NCBI RefSeq assembly: GCF_900111965.1
Contig: NZ_FOJT01000005.1
Coordinates: forward strand, 1 to 64,000
DNA length: 64,000 nt
Direction: 5' to 3'
DNA from: Flavobacterium swingsii
GTDB lineage: Bacteria; Bacteroidota; Bacteroidia; Flavobacteriales; Flavobacteriaceae
Shown here piece after piece: positions 45,438 through 54,358 of this stretch (positions are counted from its first letter, which is position 1; every line of letters starts with the position of its first letter). The position numbers were made by a program, and so were the translations under genes. A model generated the notes under the pieces. The model made no database searches. It had not been told where the DNA came from and was given only the letters and a program-made list of their open reading frames with translations.

Positions 45438-46051
45438 TTTCCATATTTATAATGTCCAACGATTTCATAACTGAATAAGCAGTCTTGAAGAACTTGACCA
45501 TTTCCTACATTATGAACAATCATTGGGCGTTTTCCGTCCAATGATTTTTTATTTGTAATAATTCCTATATGCGGTAATTTATTATTAATCATCCAAGTTA
45601 TAATTTCGCCAACTTTATAATCATCAGAATTATTCGTAATCTTTAATTTCTGACCTTTTCTCGAAAAGAATATTTCTAAGTTAGGAACTCGTCTATGATC
45701 GATATTTGTGTCTGGTTTTGTTAATCCCCATTTTTTTAAATTTGGATATTTTGAGAAGTTAGTTTTCAAATCTTCATGAACCTCTTTTTGCAAATCGATA
45801 TTTAATTTTCTATAAGAACGAATAACAACATCTGTGCATACTCCTTTATTTTTTGGAATATCCCCATTTGGATATTTTATGGCAAAATAAGACGGGTCAT
45901 ATTCGATATTTTCATCAATTATAGAAATAGCAACGTCAGATAGTTGTTCTTCAAAGGTTTTTATAATAGTTTCTTGACTAGTATTTTCTTTAGAATTATA
46001 ACTACAAGTAAAAAAAGATAAAGAGAATAGTATAAGATAAATTACTTTCAT
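45434..46051 (-). CDS. DUF1287-family lipoprotein
   Basis: 205 residues. A lipoprotein signal MKVIYLILFSLSFFTCS (Cys16) precedes the DUF1287 domain: YFAIKYPNGDIPKNKGVCTDVVIRSYRK, with an invariant Cys, DHRRVPNLEIFF, and GEIITWMINNKLPHIGII with a conserved His, then MIVHNVGNG. These suggest an NlpC/P60- or amidase-like fold with a Cys-His pair, perhaps acting on cell-wall peptides; that function is inferred. It is next to mpl, convergent. Confidence 0.8.
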   Translation of the reverse strand: MKVIYLILFSLSFFTCSYNSKENTSQETIIKTFEEQLSDVAISIIDENIEYDPSYFAIKYPNGDIPKNKGVCTDVVIRSYRKLNIDLQKEVHEDLKTNFSKYPNLKKWGLTKPDTNIDHRRVPNLEIFFSRKGQKLKITNNSDDYKVGEIITWMINNKLPHIGIITNKKSLDGKRPMIVHNVGNGQVLQDCLFSYEIVGHYKYGN

Positions 46052-46104
46052 TATTTTGTATTTATATTAGTAACGTAAAAAACACAAATGTAATTGTATA
46101 AGCC

Positions 46105-46794
46105 ATGGAACAAAATCTATCCATAAAAAATTGGTCAGAAGACGACCAACCACGAGAAAAACTGATGCTAAAGGGCAAACAAGTTTTAAGTGATGCTGAG
46201 TTGGTTGCGATTCTCATTGGTTCAGGAAGTCGGTCGGAAAGCGCCGTGCAATTATCACAACGAATTTTGTCTAGCGTCGATAATAACCTGAATGCATTAG
46301 GAAAATTGTCTATCAAACAATTAATAGAATTTAAAGGAATTGGAGAAGCGAAAGCCATTTCAATCGTTGCCGCAACCGAATTAGGTCGTCGTCGCCGAGC
46401 TGAAGAAACGGTAGAGCTTACAAAAATCACTTCTAGCAAAGCAGTTTTCGATATGATGCAACCCATTATTGGCGAATTAGTACATGAAGAATTTTGGGTT
46501 TTGTTTCTCAATAATTCTAATAAAGTAATTTATAAATCGCAAATTAGCAAAGGCGGAATTACTGGGACTGTAGTCGATGTCCGTATGGTTTTTAAAATGG
46601 CATTAGAGCAAAATGCAACTTCGATAATCTTGACGCACAATCATCCTTCAGGAAAACTCGAGGCAAGTGATGCCGATAAAATATTAACCAAACAGTTAAA
46701 ATTAGCTGGGCAACAACTGTCAATTCCTGTTTTAGATCACATTATTATTACTGAAAATGGGTACTTAAGTTTTCAAGACGAAAATATTTTTTAA
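46105..46794 (+). CDS. radC: RadC-family DNA repair protein (MPN/JAMM domain)
   Basis: 229 residues. A helix-hairpin-helix region (LIEFKGIGEAKAISIVAATELGRR) precedes the JAMM metal motif HNHPSGKLEASDAD, with the Glu in VHEEFWVLF. The name RadC is historical: its involvement in repair is doubtful and the biochemical role is not settled. It is followed three bases later by a HAD phosphatase gene and then a secreted protein gene, a likely operon. Confidence 0.9.
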   Translation: MEQNLSIKNWSEDDQPREKLMLKGKQVLSDAELVAILIGSGSRSESAVQLSQRILSSVDNNLNALGKLSIKQLIEFKGIGEAKAISIVAATELGRRRRAEETVELTKITSSKAVFDMMQPIIGELVHEEFWVLFLNNSNKVIYKSQISKGGITGTVVDVRMVFKMALEQNATSIILTHNHPSGKLEASDADKILTKQLKLAGQQLSIPVLDHIIITENGYLSFQDENIF

Positions 46795-46797
46795 AAT

Positions 46798-47484
46798 ATG
46801 AAAAACAGAATAAAGCATATTTTTTTCGATTTAGATCACACACTTTGGGATTTTGACAAAAATTCGGAATTGGCTTTCGAGCGAATTTTAAACAATTATT
46901 TTCCAAATATTAAGGTTGAAGATTTTGTCAAAATTTATGCGCCAATCAATCAAGTATGTTGGAAACTATATCAAAAAGACAAAATCACGCACCAAGAATT
47001 GCGTTACAAAAGATTAAAAGATACTTTCGATATTTTGAAACAAGAAATTACTGACGAACAAATTGATGTGATTTCAGAAGAATATATCGAATTTCTACCC
47101 GATTTCAATCATTTGTTTGATGATGCCATCGAAGTTTTAGATTTTTTAAAAGGAAAGTATCAGTTACACATAATTACCAATGGTTTTGCCGAAGTACAAT
47201 ATAAAAAAATGAGCAACTCTAATATTAATCATTATTTCGAAACCATTACAAATTCAGAATTAGCAGGTGCTAAAAAACCGAATCCAATTATTTTCGAACA
47301 CGCTTTAAGCCTTGCCAATGCTCATAAAAAAGAAAGCGTTATGATAGGAGATTGTCTCGATGCGGATATAAATGGTGCGTTAGATTTTGGAATGGAAGCT
47401 ATTTTTTTTAATCCAAATCAAATAGAAGTAGTACAAAGTATCAATCAAATTATTAACTTAGCAGAACTAAAAAAACTTTTTTAA
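46798..47484 (+). CDS. HAD-family hydrolase, YjjG-type pyrimidine nucleotidase
   Basis: 228 residues. HAD motif I FFDLDHTLWDFD, motif II ITNGFA, motif III lysine in AGAKKPNPIIF and motif IV MIGDCLDADINGA are all intact. The DHTLWDFD form and cap helices resemble YjjG, a nucleotidase that clears non-canonical pyrimidine nucleotides. It sits two to three bases from both neighbours, so it is in an operon with radC and the next gene. Confidence 0.85.
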   Translation: MKNRIKHIFFDLDHTLWDFDKNSELAFERILNNYFPNIKVEDFVKIYAPINQVCWKLYQKDKITHQELRYKRLKDTFDILKQEITDEQIDVISEEYIEFLPDFNHLFDDAIEVLDFLKGKYQLHIITNGFAEVQYKKMSNSNINHYFETITNSELAGAKKPNPIIFEHALSLANAHKKESVMIGDCLDADINGALDFGMEAIFFNPNQIEVVQSINQIINLAELKKLF

Positions 47485-47485
47485 A

Positions 47486-48253
47486 ATGAAAAAACATCTT
47501 TCTATACTCGTATTTGCTTTAATTTCAAGTTTGTCGTTTTCTCAATCCTCTTTGAATGATTATGAAATGGCGATAATTCCTGCAAAATTTGAATTCCAAA
47601 AAGAAGACAATCAGTACAGAATTAATTCAACAATTAAAGCTTATCTAAAACAAAAAGGATTCGAAGTTTATCTCTCGAGCGATGCTTTGCCAGAAGGATT
47701 TTTAGATTACAATTGCAATAAAGTTTTTGTAAACGTTCTAGAAGAAAACACTGTGTTTTCGACAAAAATAAAAATCGAATTTAAAGATTGTAAAAATGCA
47801 GTTTTATTCACCACCGATTTAGCGGAAAGTAGAGAAAAAGATCTTGCAAAAGCTTACAATCAAACGTTATTAATAACTTTAAAATCTTTCGACAAAGCTA
47901 AATATAAGTTTTCAGGAAGAACTTATTATGATGAAGAAGCGCAAGAAAAACTAAAATCTCATGATGTAGAAAATGTTTCGACACAAGTTACTAAGGTAAC
48001 AAAGTCTGAAAATGAAACAAAATACGAAAAAGTTGAAAAAACTGAGAAACTTGAGGAAGTGGTATTGTTTGTTAAAGTTGTTAATCTGATTAACAAAACA
48101 GAAATGTCATTGTATAAAACATCAAAACCTAGCGTTTATTTATGTACGCAAAATGATAAAAATGGAGTTGTGGTTTCTAAAAACAATATTTGGTTTTTCG
48201 AATATTTAGAAAACGATAAAGTAGTTTCAGAGAAATTAGATATTAAACTTTAG
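47486..48253 (+). CDS. Secreted hypothetical protein
   Basis: 255 residues with a signal peptide (MKKHLSILVFALISSLSFSQ). I do not recognise a family. It has a mixed alpha/beta first part (YEMAIIPAKFEFQKEDNQYRINSTIKAYLKQKGFEVYL resembles bacteroidete proteins of unknown function) and a charged Lys/Glu-rich stretch at about 160-192 (TKVTKSENETKYEKVEKTEK), perhaps a linker, then a short C-terminal domain. It should be periplasmic. It starts one base after the HAD gene stop. Confidence 0.65.
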   Translation: MKKHLSILVFALISSLSFSQSSLNDYEMAIIPAKFEFQKEDNQYRINSTIKAYLKQKGFEVYLSSDALPEGFLDYNCNKVFVNVLEENTVFSTKIKIEFKDCKNAVLFTTDLAESREKDLAKAYNQTLLITLKSFDKAKYKFSGRTYYDEEAQEKLKSHDVENVSTQVTKVTKSENETKYEKVEKTEKLEEVVLFVKVVNLINKTEMSLYKTSKPSVYLCTQNDKNGVVVSKNNIWFFEYLENDKVVSEKLDIKL

Positions 48254-48261
48254 TTTTATTT

Positions 48262-48331
48262 TGTCATTCCGACGAAGGAGGAATCTCAGTATTAGATTCT
48301 CTTATGAGATTCCTCCTTCGTCGGAATGACA
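48262..48331. repeat. Perfect inverted repeat, 27-base arms, 16-base loop
   Basis: Left arm 48262-48288 (begins tgtcattccgacgaaggagg) and right arm 48305-48331 are exact reverse complements. The element lies between converging genes and could end transcription from both sides, but has no T-run. The GTCATTCCGACGAAGGAGG unit is known to me as a dispersed repeat in flavobacteria. Confidence 0.8.
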
Positions 48332-48373
48332 ACAAGCTTTTATAATTGGATTTTAATATAAATTATAATGTTA

Positions 48374-48398
48374 TTAATTCGTAATTCGTAATTCGTAA
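48374..48398 (+). repeat. Short tandem repeat TAATTCG x3
   Basis: Three successive 7-base units just beyond the rarA stop codon, in non-coding DNA. Prone to length change by slippage. Confidence 0.7.
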
Positions 48399-48403
48399 TT
48401 TTT

Positions 48404-49681
48404 TCAATAACCATACTTATCCTTCCATCTATTTTTTAAAAATTCTCTAGTTCCGTTTTCACGAGAATTATTTCCAGGGTTATAAAAAACAGTTTCCGAA
48501 ATTTCGTTCGGCAAGAATTCTTGTTCGGCAAAATTATTACTGTAATCATGAGAATATTTGTACTCATCACCATAACCTAATTCCTTCATGAGTTTTGTGG
48601 GTGCATTTCGCAAATGAATAGGAACAGGCAAATCACCAGTTTGTTTGACGACTTTTTGCGCTTCACCAATAGCTAGATAACTCGCGTTGCTTTTAGGAGA
48701 AGTTGCTAAATAAACAGCACATTGGCTCAAAATAATTCTGCTTTCAGGATAACCAATTGTTGTTACTGCCTGAAAAGTATTGTTGGCCATAATAAAAGCC
48801 GTTGGGTTGGCATTGCCAATATCTTCACTGGATAAAATGAGCATTCTTCGAGCAATAAATTTCACATCTTCACCACCTTCAATCATTCTTGCGAGCCAAT
48901 AAACTGCGCCGTTCGGATCACTACCACGAATAGATTTTATAAATGCCGAAACAATATCGTAATGTTGTTCACCTGTCTTGTCATACAAAACTGTATTTTT
49001 CTGAACCAATTGCATTACTTTTTCATTGGTAATCAAAATGCGGTCTTCACTCGTTGCGTTTACGACCAGTTCAAAAATATTTAATAGTTTGCGTCCGTCG
49101 CCACCAGAAAGTCGTAATAAAGCTTCAGTTTCGGCTAATTCGATATTTTTCGTCTTCAAAAAAGCATCAGTTGTCATAGCGCGATGCAAAAGCGCTTCGA
49201 GATCTTGTTTCGAAAAAGCATTCAAAATATAAACCTGACATCTTGACAATAAAGCGGGAATTACTTCAAAACTTGGATTTTCGGTAGTAGCTCCAATCAG
49301 TGTAATCCATCCTTTTTCGACGGCAGCCAATAAAGAATCTTGTTGCGATTTACTAAAACGGTGAATCTCATCTATAAACAAAATAGGATTTCGAGCAGTA
49401 AATAATCCGCCACTTTGCTTGGCTTTTTCAATCACGTCGCGAATGTCTTTTACACCAGAATTTATCGCACTCAAAATATAAAACGGACGTTTACTTTCTT
49501 GGGCAATAATTTGTGCCAAAGTCGTTTTTCCTGTGCCAGGTGGTCCCCAAAAAATGAGCGACGGAATAATTCCCTTCGCAATTTGATGCGTCAACGAGCC
49601 GTTTTCGCCAACTAAATGTGACTGACTTATATAATCCTGTAAATTTTGCGGACGAATTCGCTCTGCTAACGGTGCTTCCAA
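48404..49681 (-). CDS. rarA: Replication-associated recombination protein RarA (MgsA)
   Basis: 425 residues, AAA+ ATPase of the clamp-loader group. Opening [20 protein letters not shown], Walker [12 protein letters not shown], Walker [19 protein letters not shown], sensor [11 protein letters not shown], and the C-terminal tetramer domain with [15 protein letters not shown] and LRNAPTKLM. It acts at stalled replication forks. Its start lies close to a patch of flavobacterial dispersed repeats (49691-49797). Confidence 0.93.
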   Translation of the reverse strand: MEAPLAERIRPQNLQDYISQSHLVGENGSLTHQIAKGIIPSLIFWGPPGTGKTTLAQIIAQESKRPFYILSAINSGVKDIRDVIEKAKQSGGLFTARNPILFIDEIHRFSKSQQDSLLAAVEKGWITLIGATTENPSFEVIPALLSRCQVYILNAFSKQDLEALLHRAMTTDAFLKTKNIELAETEALLRLSGGDGRKLLNIFELVVNATSEDRILITNEKVMQLVQKNTVLYDKTGEQHYDIVSAFIKSIRGSDPNGAVYWLARMIEGGEDVKFIARRMLILSSEDIGNANPTAFIMANNTFQAVTTIGYPESRIILSQCAVYLATSPKSNASYLAIGEAQKVVKQTGDLPVPIHLRNAPTKLMKELGYGDEYKYSHDYSNNFAEQEFLPNEISETVFYNPGNNSRENGTREFLKNRWKDKYGY

Positions 49682-49690
49682 TTGATTGTT

Positions 49691-49797
49691 GATTCGGTTA
49701 TTTGGTTATTCGTTTAATCGAATAATACAGCTTCAAATTTATGACATTTTTACTTTCAAATTAACAAATAACCGAATAAACAAATAACCAAATAACC
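49691..49797. repeat. Imperfect inverted copies of an AT-rich dispersed repeat
   Basis: A GGTTATTTGGTTATTCG segment at 49695-49711 is answered by its near reverse complement at 49764-49797 (ccgaataaacaaataacc). Related CAAATAACCAAAT-type strings occur at 37831-37850 and 44060-44076. The stretch lies between rarA and the rhomboid gene. Confidence 0.5.
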
Positions 49798-49834
49798 TAT
49801 TTATGACAAAATATCACTAATTTCACTTTGGTAG

Positions 49835-49842
49835 TATTTTTG
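49835..49842 (+). promoter_or_regulatory. -7 element for the rhomboid gene
   Basis: TATTTTTG matches TAnnTTTG and is 46 bases before the ATG at 49889. Confidence 0.45.
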
Positions 49843-49888
49843 ACTACAAATCTTTAAATCATTCAATTTTTGAATCTTTAAATTACTA

Positions 49889-50659
49889 ATGAAAGAAACC
49901 GATTTCAAATTTTCTGTATCAGTACTAGCATGGCCATTGTATCTTGTGCTATTGCTTTGGTTGGTTTACACTATTGAAATTATTTTTCCGGGTGATTTTT
50001 CTCATTTCGGAATCTTGCCAAGAACAGTTTCAGGACTCAAAGGAATAGTGTTGAGTCCGTTTTTACATGGCAATATTATGCATTTATTTAACAATTCACT
50101 TCCTTTATTTTTCTTGGTGGCAGCTCTACGTTTCTTTTACCGAAATCAATCTTTGCAAGTTTTGGTTTTGGGTGTTTTGCTTTCAGGATTTGGCACTTGG
50201 CTTATAGGAAGAGAAAGTTATCACATTGGCGCCAGCGGATTAATTTATGTTTTGGTGAGTTTTATTTTCTTCAAAGGAATACAATCTAAATATTTCAGAT
50301 TAGTCGCTTTGTCTTTAGCAATTGTAGTTGTTTACGGCGGAATGATTTGGTTCGTATTTCCTTCGGTAGAGGAAAATATTTCTTGGGAAGGCCATTTGTC
50401 AGGATTTATTGCAGGTTATTTATTGTCTTTTTATACCAAAACCGGTGAGTATCAAAAACCTATAAAATACGATTGGGAACGTCCGGATTTCGACCCAAGT
50501 CAAGACGAGTTTATGAAGCACTTTGACGAAGATGGAAATTTTGCACCTATTCCGAAAGAAGTTGTAGAAGATGAAATTACTGACGAAGAATTAAAAATAA
50601 CTAATACATCTGTAGATAATGCAACTGTAGTTTATTTCTACAATGCAAATAAATTATAA
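49889..50659 (+). CDS. Rhomboid family intramembrane serine protease
   Basis: 256 residues with six membrane helices. The catalytic dyad is Ser116 in HIGASGLIY and His169 in WEGHLSGFIAGY; the HLFNNS motif in helix two region is also present. A soluble acidic tail of about 70 residues follows from 185 (KPIKYDWERPDFDPSQDEF), more than in short bacterial rhomboids. It cleaves single-pass membrane proteins; substrates are unknown. Confidence 0.9.
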   Translation: MKETDFKFSVSVLAWPLYLVLLLWLVYTIEIIFPGDFSHFGILPRTVSGLKGIVLSPFLHGNIMHLFNNSLPLFFLVAALRFFYRNQSLQVLVLGVLLSGFGTWLIGRESYHIGASGLIYVLVSFIFFKGIQSKYFRLVALSLAIVVVYGGMIWFVFPSVEENISWEGHLSGFIAGYLLSFYTKTGEYQKPIKYDWERPDFDPSQDEFMKHFDEDGNFAPIPKEVVEDEITDEELKITNTSVDNATVVYFYNANKL

Positions 50660-50671
50660 GAAAATAATAAT

Positions 50672-51724
50672 TTAAAATGAGTTTTTATAATTTTTTAAAA
50701 TGTAATCAAGTCCAGTCGCCACAATTTCACCCATAGTTTTACATTTTTTAAACTTCATATCGTGCGTAAATCTTTGAAGCGATTTTTTTAAAGATTCGAT
50801 ATGTTCAATTGGAGCGAGTTCTTCTTTTTTCATGATAGAAATCAATTCTTCAAATCGTGTTTCTTGTCCATGAATTCTTTTTACTGTTGCCGATCGAACT
50901 TCTTTTCTGTATTGTTCTATCGAATTTGGTTTAAGCTTGTCGATTACCAATTTTACCATCTGAAAATTTTCTTTGTAAAACTGCGGAAAATATATTTTTA
51001 TATTGCCTTCATAAGACTGTTGATCGAAATCGATGGGACGAATGCGGAATTCGACATGATCAAAATCATGAATTGGAATAATGACATAATTGTAGGATCT
51101 CATGTCACCTAATAATCCAATAATACAACGTTCGTTAAACTTAACAAACTCTTTTGCGATTTGCGATTTTTCGTGTTCGGTACAAGTTGGCAGTATTTTT
51201 TTGATGAAAATATCTCCAGGAATCCCAATAATATGCTCCTCGATTAGTGTGTCTTTGTAAACCAAATAATTGATACGGTTTGGAGATAATATTTCTTCTA
51301 ACTCTAAACCATATATACGGGAAGCATCAGCTTTTTTGATATAAAAATTGGTGAAATTGTCATTCAGGATATTTCTTACTTTTACTCGAAACGGGTTCGA
51401 ATTTCCAAAAGTACAATAATCTATAGAATCGACATGAAGATAGGGAAGTGTCTTCACATCTCCGTCTGAATGAAGCAAAGTATATATCTTATTTATATTT
51501 GCTTCAAGTTCTTGTTGCTCAAATTCTGGGTAATACACGCGATGCCATAAAGTGTCGTTTCCGTCTTTATCTTCTAGATTAATAAAGCCAGAAAAGCGAA
51601 GTAAATCATCATAAAAAACGCTGGTTTTTGTAATACGACCATATTTTTCTAAATAATGAAATAATTCATCAGAAATACGATAGTTTTCTTTTCTAAACTT
51701 TATTTTGACATCTTTTTGAGCCAT
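50672..51724 (-). CDS. Hypothetical protein with a possible kinase-like fold
   Basis: 350 residues, cytoplasmic. I do not recognise a named family. In order it shows a lysine-bearing strand (FTNFYIKKADASRIYG, Lys130/131), a hinge-like segment (EEHIIGIPGDIFIKK), GLLGDMRSYNYVI (Asp207, Asn212) resembling the catalytic loop D-x4-N of protein and aminoglycoside kinases, and RIRPIDFDQQ (Asp232/Asp234) at the position of the metal-binding DFG/DxD. A basic C-terminal helix bundle follows. This fits a divergent kinase or phosphotransferase, but is inference from spacing. It lies nine bases downstream of rlmB on the same strand and is probably co-transcribed. Confidence 0.6.
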   Translation of the reverse strand: MAQKDVKIKFRKENYRISDELFHYLEKYGRITKTSVFYDDLLRFSGFINLEDKDGNDTLWHRVYYPEFEQQELEANINKIYTLLHSDGDVKTLPYLHVDSIDYCTFGNSNPFRVKVRNILNDNFTNFYIKKADASRIYGLELEEILSPNRINYLVYKDTLIEEHIIGIPGDIFIKKILPTCTEHEKSQIAKEFVKFNERCIIGLLGDMRSYNYVIIPIHDFDHVEFRIRPIDFDQQSYEGNIKIYFPQFYKENFQMVKLVIDKLKPNSIEQYRKEVRSATVKRIHGQETRFEELISIMKKEELAPIEHIESLKKSLQRFTHDMKFKKCKTMGEIVATGLDYILKNYKNSF

Positions 51725-51733
51725 AAATTAGTT

Positions 51734-52468
51734 TTATGAACGTTGGCGAACGGTTTCATAAAGGAATGCGCCACAAGCTACAGAAACATTTAGCGAACCA
51801 ATAGTTCCGAACATTGGTAACTTAGCTTTTTCATCTACAATTTTTAAAACAGAAGGATTTACACCGCGATCTTCGCTTCCCATAATAATGGCAACTCCTT
51901 CGTTTAGTGAAATGTCATAAATATTACTTTCTGTTTTTTCGGTAGCTGCTACGATTTTTATACCAGAAGCTTGTAGTAAGAATACAGCGTCTTTTATATG
52001 ATCTACTTTGCAAATTGGCACATTAAAAACAGCGCCAGCAGAAGTTTTTACAGTATCTCCGTTTACTGGAGCAGAACCTTGTTTTTGTACAATAATTCCA
52101 TCAACACCAGTACATTCGGCAGTACGAATAATAGCGCCAAAATTTCTTGCATCAGACAATTGGTCTAAAATAAGGAATAATGGTTTTTTGCCACTTTCTA
52201 CAACGGTGTCTATTAGTTTTTCTAAATCCTGAAATGTAATAGGAGCAATGGTTGCCACAGCGCCTTGGTGATTGTTAGGAGTTAATCTGTTTAGTTTTTC
52301 GACAGGAACATACGAGAAATTGATGCTATTTTTCTTCATCAATTTTTGTAATTCTTGCATCAATTCACTTTGTGCGTCGCTTTGTATAAAGACCTTATCA
52401 ATTTCTTTTTTAGCATTTATAGCTTCGATAATCGCACGTATTCCAAATATTTGGTTTTCTTTTTCCAT
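51734..52468 (-). CDS. rlmB: 23S rRNA (guanosine-2'-O-)-methyltransferase RlmB (TrmH family)
   Basis: 244 residues. A small N-terminal substrate-binding domain (IFGIRAIIEAINAKKEIDKV) is followed by the SPOUT knot with LILDQLSDARNFGAIIRTAEC, AAVFNVPICKV-type segment, IIMGSEDRGVNPSVL and FGTIGSLNVSVACGAFLYE. It methylates the ribose of G2251 (E. coli numbering) in 23S rRNA. The minus-strand -7 element TATCTTTG (plus CAAAGATA, 52473-52480) ends four bases before its ATG. Confidence 0.92.
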   Translation of the reverse strand: MEKENQIFGIRAIIEAINAKKEIDKVFIQSDAQSELMQELQKLMKKNSINFSYVPVEKLNRLTPNNHQGAVATIAPITFQDLEKLIDTVVESGKKPLFLILDQLSDARNFGAIIRTAECTGVDGIIVQKQGSAPVNGDTVKTSAGAVFNVPICKVDHIKDAVFLLQASGIKIVAATEKTESNIYDISLNEGVAIIMGSEDRGVNPSVLKIVDEKAKLPMFGTIGSLNVSVACGAFLYETVRQRS

Positions 52469-52472
52469 GGGG

Positions 52473-52480
52473 CAAAGATA
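52473..52480 (-). promoter_or_regulatory. -7 element directly before rlmB
   Basis: Minus-strand TATCTTTG matches TAnnTTTG, four bases before the start codon, as at porU, the UbiA-like gene and the TPR gene. Confidence 0.45.
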
Positions 52481-52487
52481 GTTTTTT

Positions 52488-52558
52488 TAGACTACTTAGG
52501 CAATTAGATTTTAGACAACCTAGATAGTTTAATCGCTAAAAATAATCTAAGTAGTCTA
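52488..52558. repeat. 12-base inverted repeat upstream of rlmB
   Basis: TAGACTACTTAG at 52488-52499 and its exact reverse complement at 52547-52558, with AT-rich sequence between that contains further (A)ATCTA-type partial repeats. It lies between the Omp85 gene end and the rlmB promoter. Confidence 0.6.
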
Positions 52559-52584
52559 ACAATCTAAAATTCTAACAATCTACT

Positions 52585-54234
52585 TTAAAATCTAGCTTTA
52601 AAACTAATATGAACTATCGAATTAGATAGCTTAATAGCTTGCTCTTTCGTGCTTCCATTGGCATAAACTAAATTGAAAAGACCGTTTTTTGTGAGTAGTC
52701 CAAATCCGAAGCCCAAACCAATTAAACTGTTCGATGTATTGGAAGATTTGTCTTGGTAATAACCATAATCGATAATGGAATGAATGTAAACATTGGAATT
52801 GGCAACATATCTATATTCTGTCAGAATAGAAGTGAAAGTATTGCCTTGTAAACTATTTTCATTAAAACCTCTTATTGAATTGATGCCTCCAAAACGATGC
52901 AACTCATTAATAATATAAGAATCACTGTTTAAATAATGATTCAAACTCCGTATGTTAACGATGTTTTTCTTGTTCAAATAAAAATTATGACTCAGGTTTA
53001 ATTCTGTAAAAACTTGTTTATTGCTGCTGAATTCTAAATCTCTTTTTCCGGTACCAAGTTTAAAATAAATTTGGGTTTTGTCAGGAAATAAATAATCGTC
53101 TGGATTGTAAACCGAAAAATCTAAATGCGTCGTAATAAATGAATTTTTGTAATCGCTTATTGTGCTATTATTTGTGTTTTGAATGTCGCTAGATTCGGCA
53201 CTTTGGTAACCTAAAAAAACTTTGGTATTGTAGTTGAAATAATAGCCCAAATCGATTGCTGTTTGTGTGTTTTGAAACAAACTGTCTTGCTTAAAAATAT
53301 TTAATTGTGTTTTCAATCCCAATGGACTTTTAAAAATATAAGGAATTTCAATCGCACCATTAAAGGTTTTTTGATCCTTTCCGTCGCTTTTCCAATAAAT
53401 AGAAATTTTCTCGCCGCCATTCAAAATATTCTGTAACTGCAGGTCGAGATAACCATTTACAATTAGTTTTTTTTGCTCGCCATTGGTAAATCCTATAAAG
53501 CCATCAAAAGTATTCGGCTTTGCTTTTTCGAGATACACATACACTTTGGTGGAATCTTTGGTAAACAGAATTTCGGGATATTTTGGCTGGCTTACAAATC
53601 TAAATTTTTCAAAATCGGTATATACTTTTTTTAAATTTTCTTGGTTGAAAACTTTCTTTCTGTACAATCTTTTAATTTGTTTTTTGTGGCCTGCAGGAAA
53701 TTTATCATAACCATTTATTACAATATCGTCGAGCGTTCTAATTTTTTCTGCTGCTAAACTCAAATCGGCAAAAAGTTCGTTATTTTCTTTTTTAAAATTA
53801 ATGAGCTGCAATCTCGCTAGCGAATACCCTTTCTTTTCTAATAAAAGCAAAGCCGTATTCATAAAGTTTTCGGTTTCAGAAAGTGACATTTTTAGCGAGT
53901 TGTTTTTCAAATTTAATAATTCGAAATTTTCACCTATATATATATGTATAAATTTATTTCGCAATCCAAGATTATAATTAAACAAAAAAGTAGAATCATT
54001 TACCTTAATCACTTCCTCGTGTTTAGAAGCCAAATAGCCGTTTTGTAATAATTTATCAGAAAAAGAATTTACTTCATCAATAAGCAATTTTGTATTGGTA
54101 TGTTTCTTAGAGTAAGTCAGCGAATCGATTGTTTTATTTTCCGTTTCGTTGCTTCCTTTTATTTGCAAATAAGAATTTTGTGCCAAAATATTTTGACAAA
54201 TGAAGATGGTAATAATAGATAAAAGAAATTTCAA
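52585..54234 (-). CDS. Omp85/BamA-TamA-like outer-membrane protein
   Basis: 549 residues if started at the TTG at 54234, which opens a signal peptide (MKFLLSIITIFICQNILAQ). The only ATG in frame, at 54378, lies beyond an interspersed repeat and would add 48 residues that are translated repeat. POTRA-like regions (LDDIVINGYDKFPAGHKKQIKRLY) are followed by a C-terminal 16-stranded barrel with GGINSIRGFNENSLQGN, the Omp85 RGF motif, and a terminal Phe (VHISFKARF). It is probably a member of the surface-antigen D15 group working in outer-membrane assembly or export; the exact role is unknown. It is upstream of rlmB on the same strand. Confidence 0.8.
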   Translation of the reverse strand: MKFLLSIITIFICQNILAQNSYLQIKGSNETENKTIDSLTYSKKHTNTKLLIDEVNSFSDKLLQNGYLASKHEEVIKVNDSTFLFNYNLGLRNKFIHIYIGENFELLNLKNNSLKMSLSETENFMNTALLLLEKKGYSLARLQLINFKKENNELFADLSLAAEKIRTLDDIVINGYDKFPAGHKKQIKRLYRKKVFNQENLKKVYTDFEKFRFVSQPKYPEILFTKDSTKVYVYLEKAKPNTFDGFIGFTNGEQKKLIVNGYLDLQLQNILNGGEKISIYWKSDGKDQKTFNGAIEIPYIFKSPLGLKTQLNIFKQDSLFQNTQTAIDLGYYFNYNTKVFLGYQSAESSDIQNTNNSTISDYKNSFITTHLDFSVYNPDDYLFPDKTQIYFKLGTGKRDLEFSSNKQVFTELNLSHNFYLNKKNIVNIRSLNHYLNSDSYIINELHRFGGINSIRGFNENSLQGNTFTSILTEYRYVANSNVYIHSIIDYGYYQDKSSNTSNSLIGLGFGFGLLTKNGLFNLVYANGSTKEQAIKLSNSIVHISFKARF

Positions 54235-54256
54235 ATTATTTTTTTTAAGTTTTTTT

Positions 54257-54358
54257 GGGCGTGATCCCGCTTTTAATGGCGGGGTCTGGCTTTCCGTTCC
54301 AAGTCCTCGCACTTCCTTCGTCAGGCTGTGGGCTTTCCGCTTCAATCCCTCACGCGGG
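54257..54358 (+). repeat. Flavobacterial interspersed repeat, copy 3
   Basis: Blocks in order: gggcgtgatcccgc, ggcggggtctggctttccg, cctcgcacttccttcgtcagg, then gggctttccgcttcaatc and cctcacgcggg. The end block matches copies 1 and 2. The repeat is more GC-rich than its surroundings and lies across the 5' extension of the Omp85 reading frame. Confidence 0.75.

Noticed and set aside
48262..48398. CRISPR array
   Set aside because: Only one inverted repeat and a 7-base tandem repeat; no regularly spaced repeats or cas genes.
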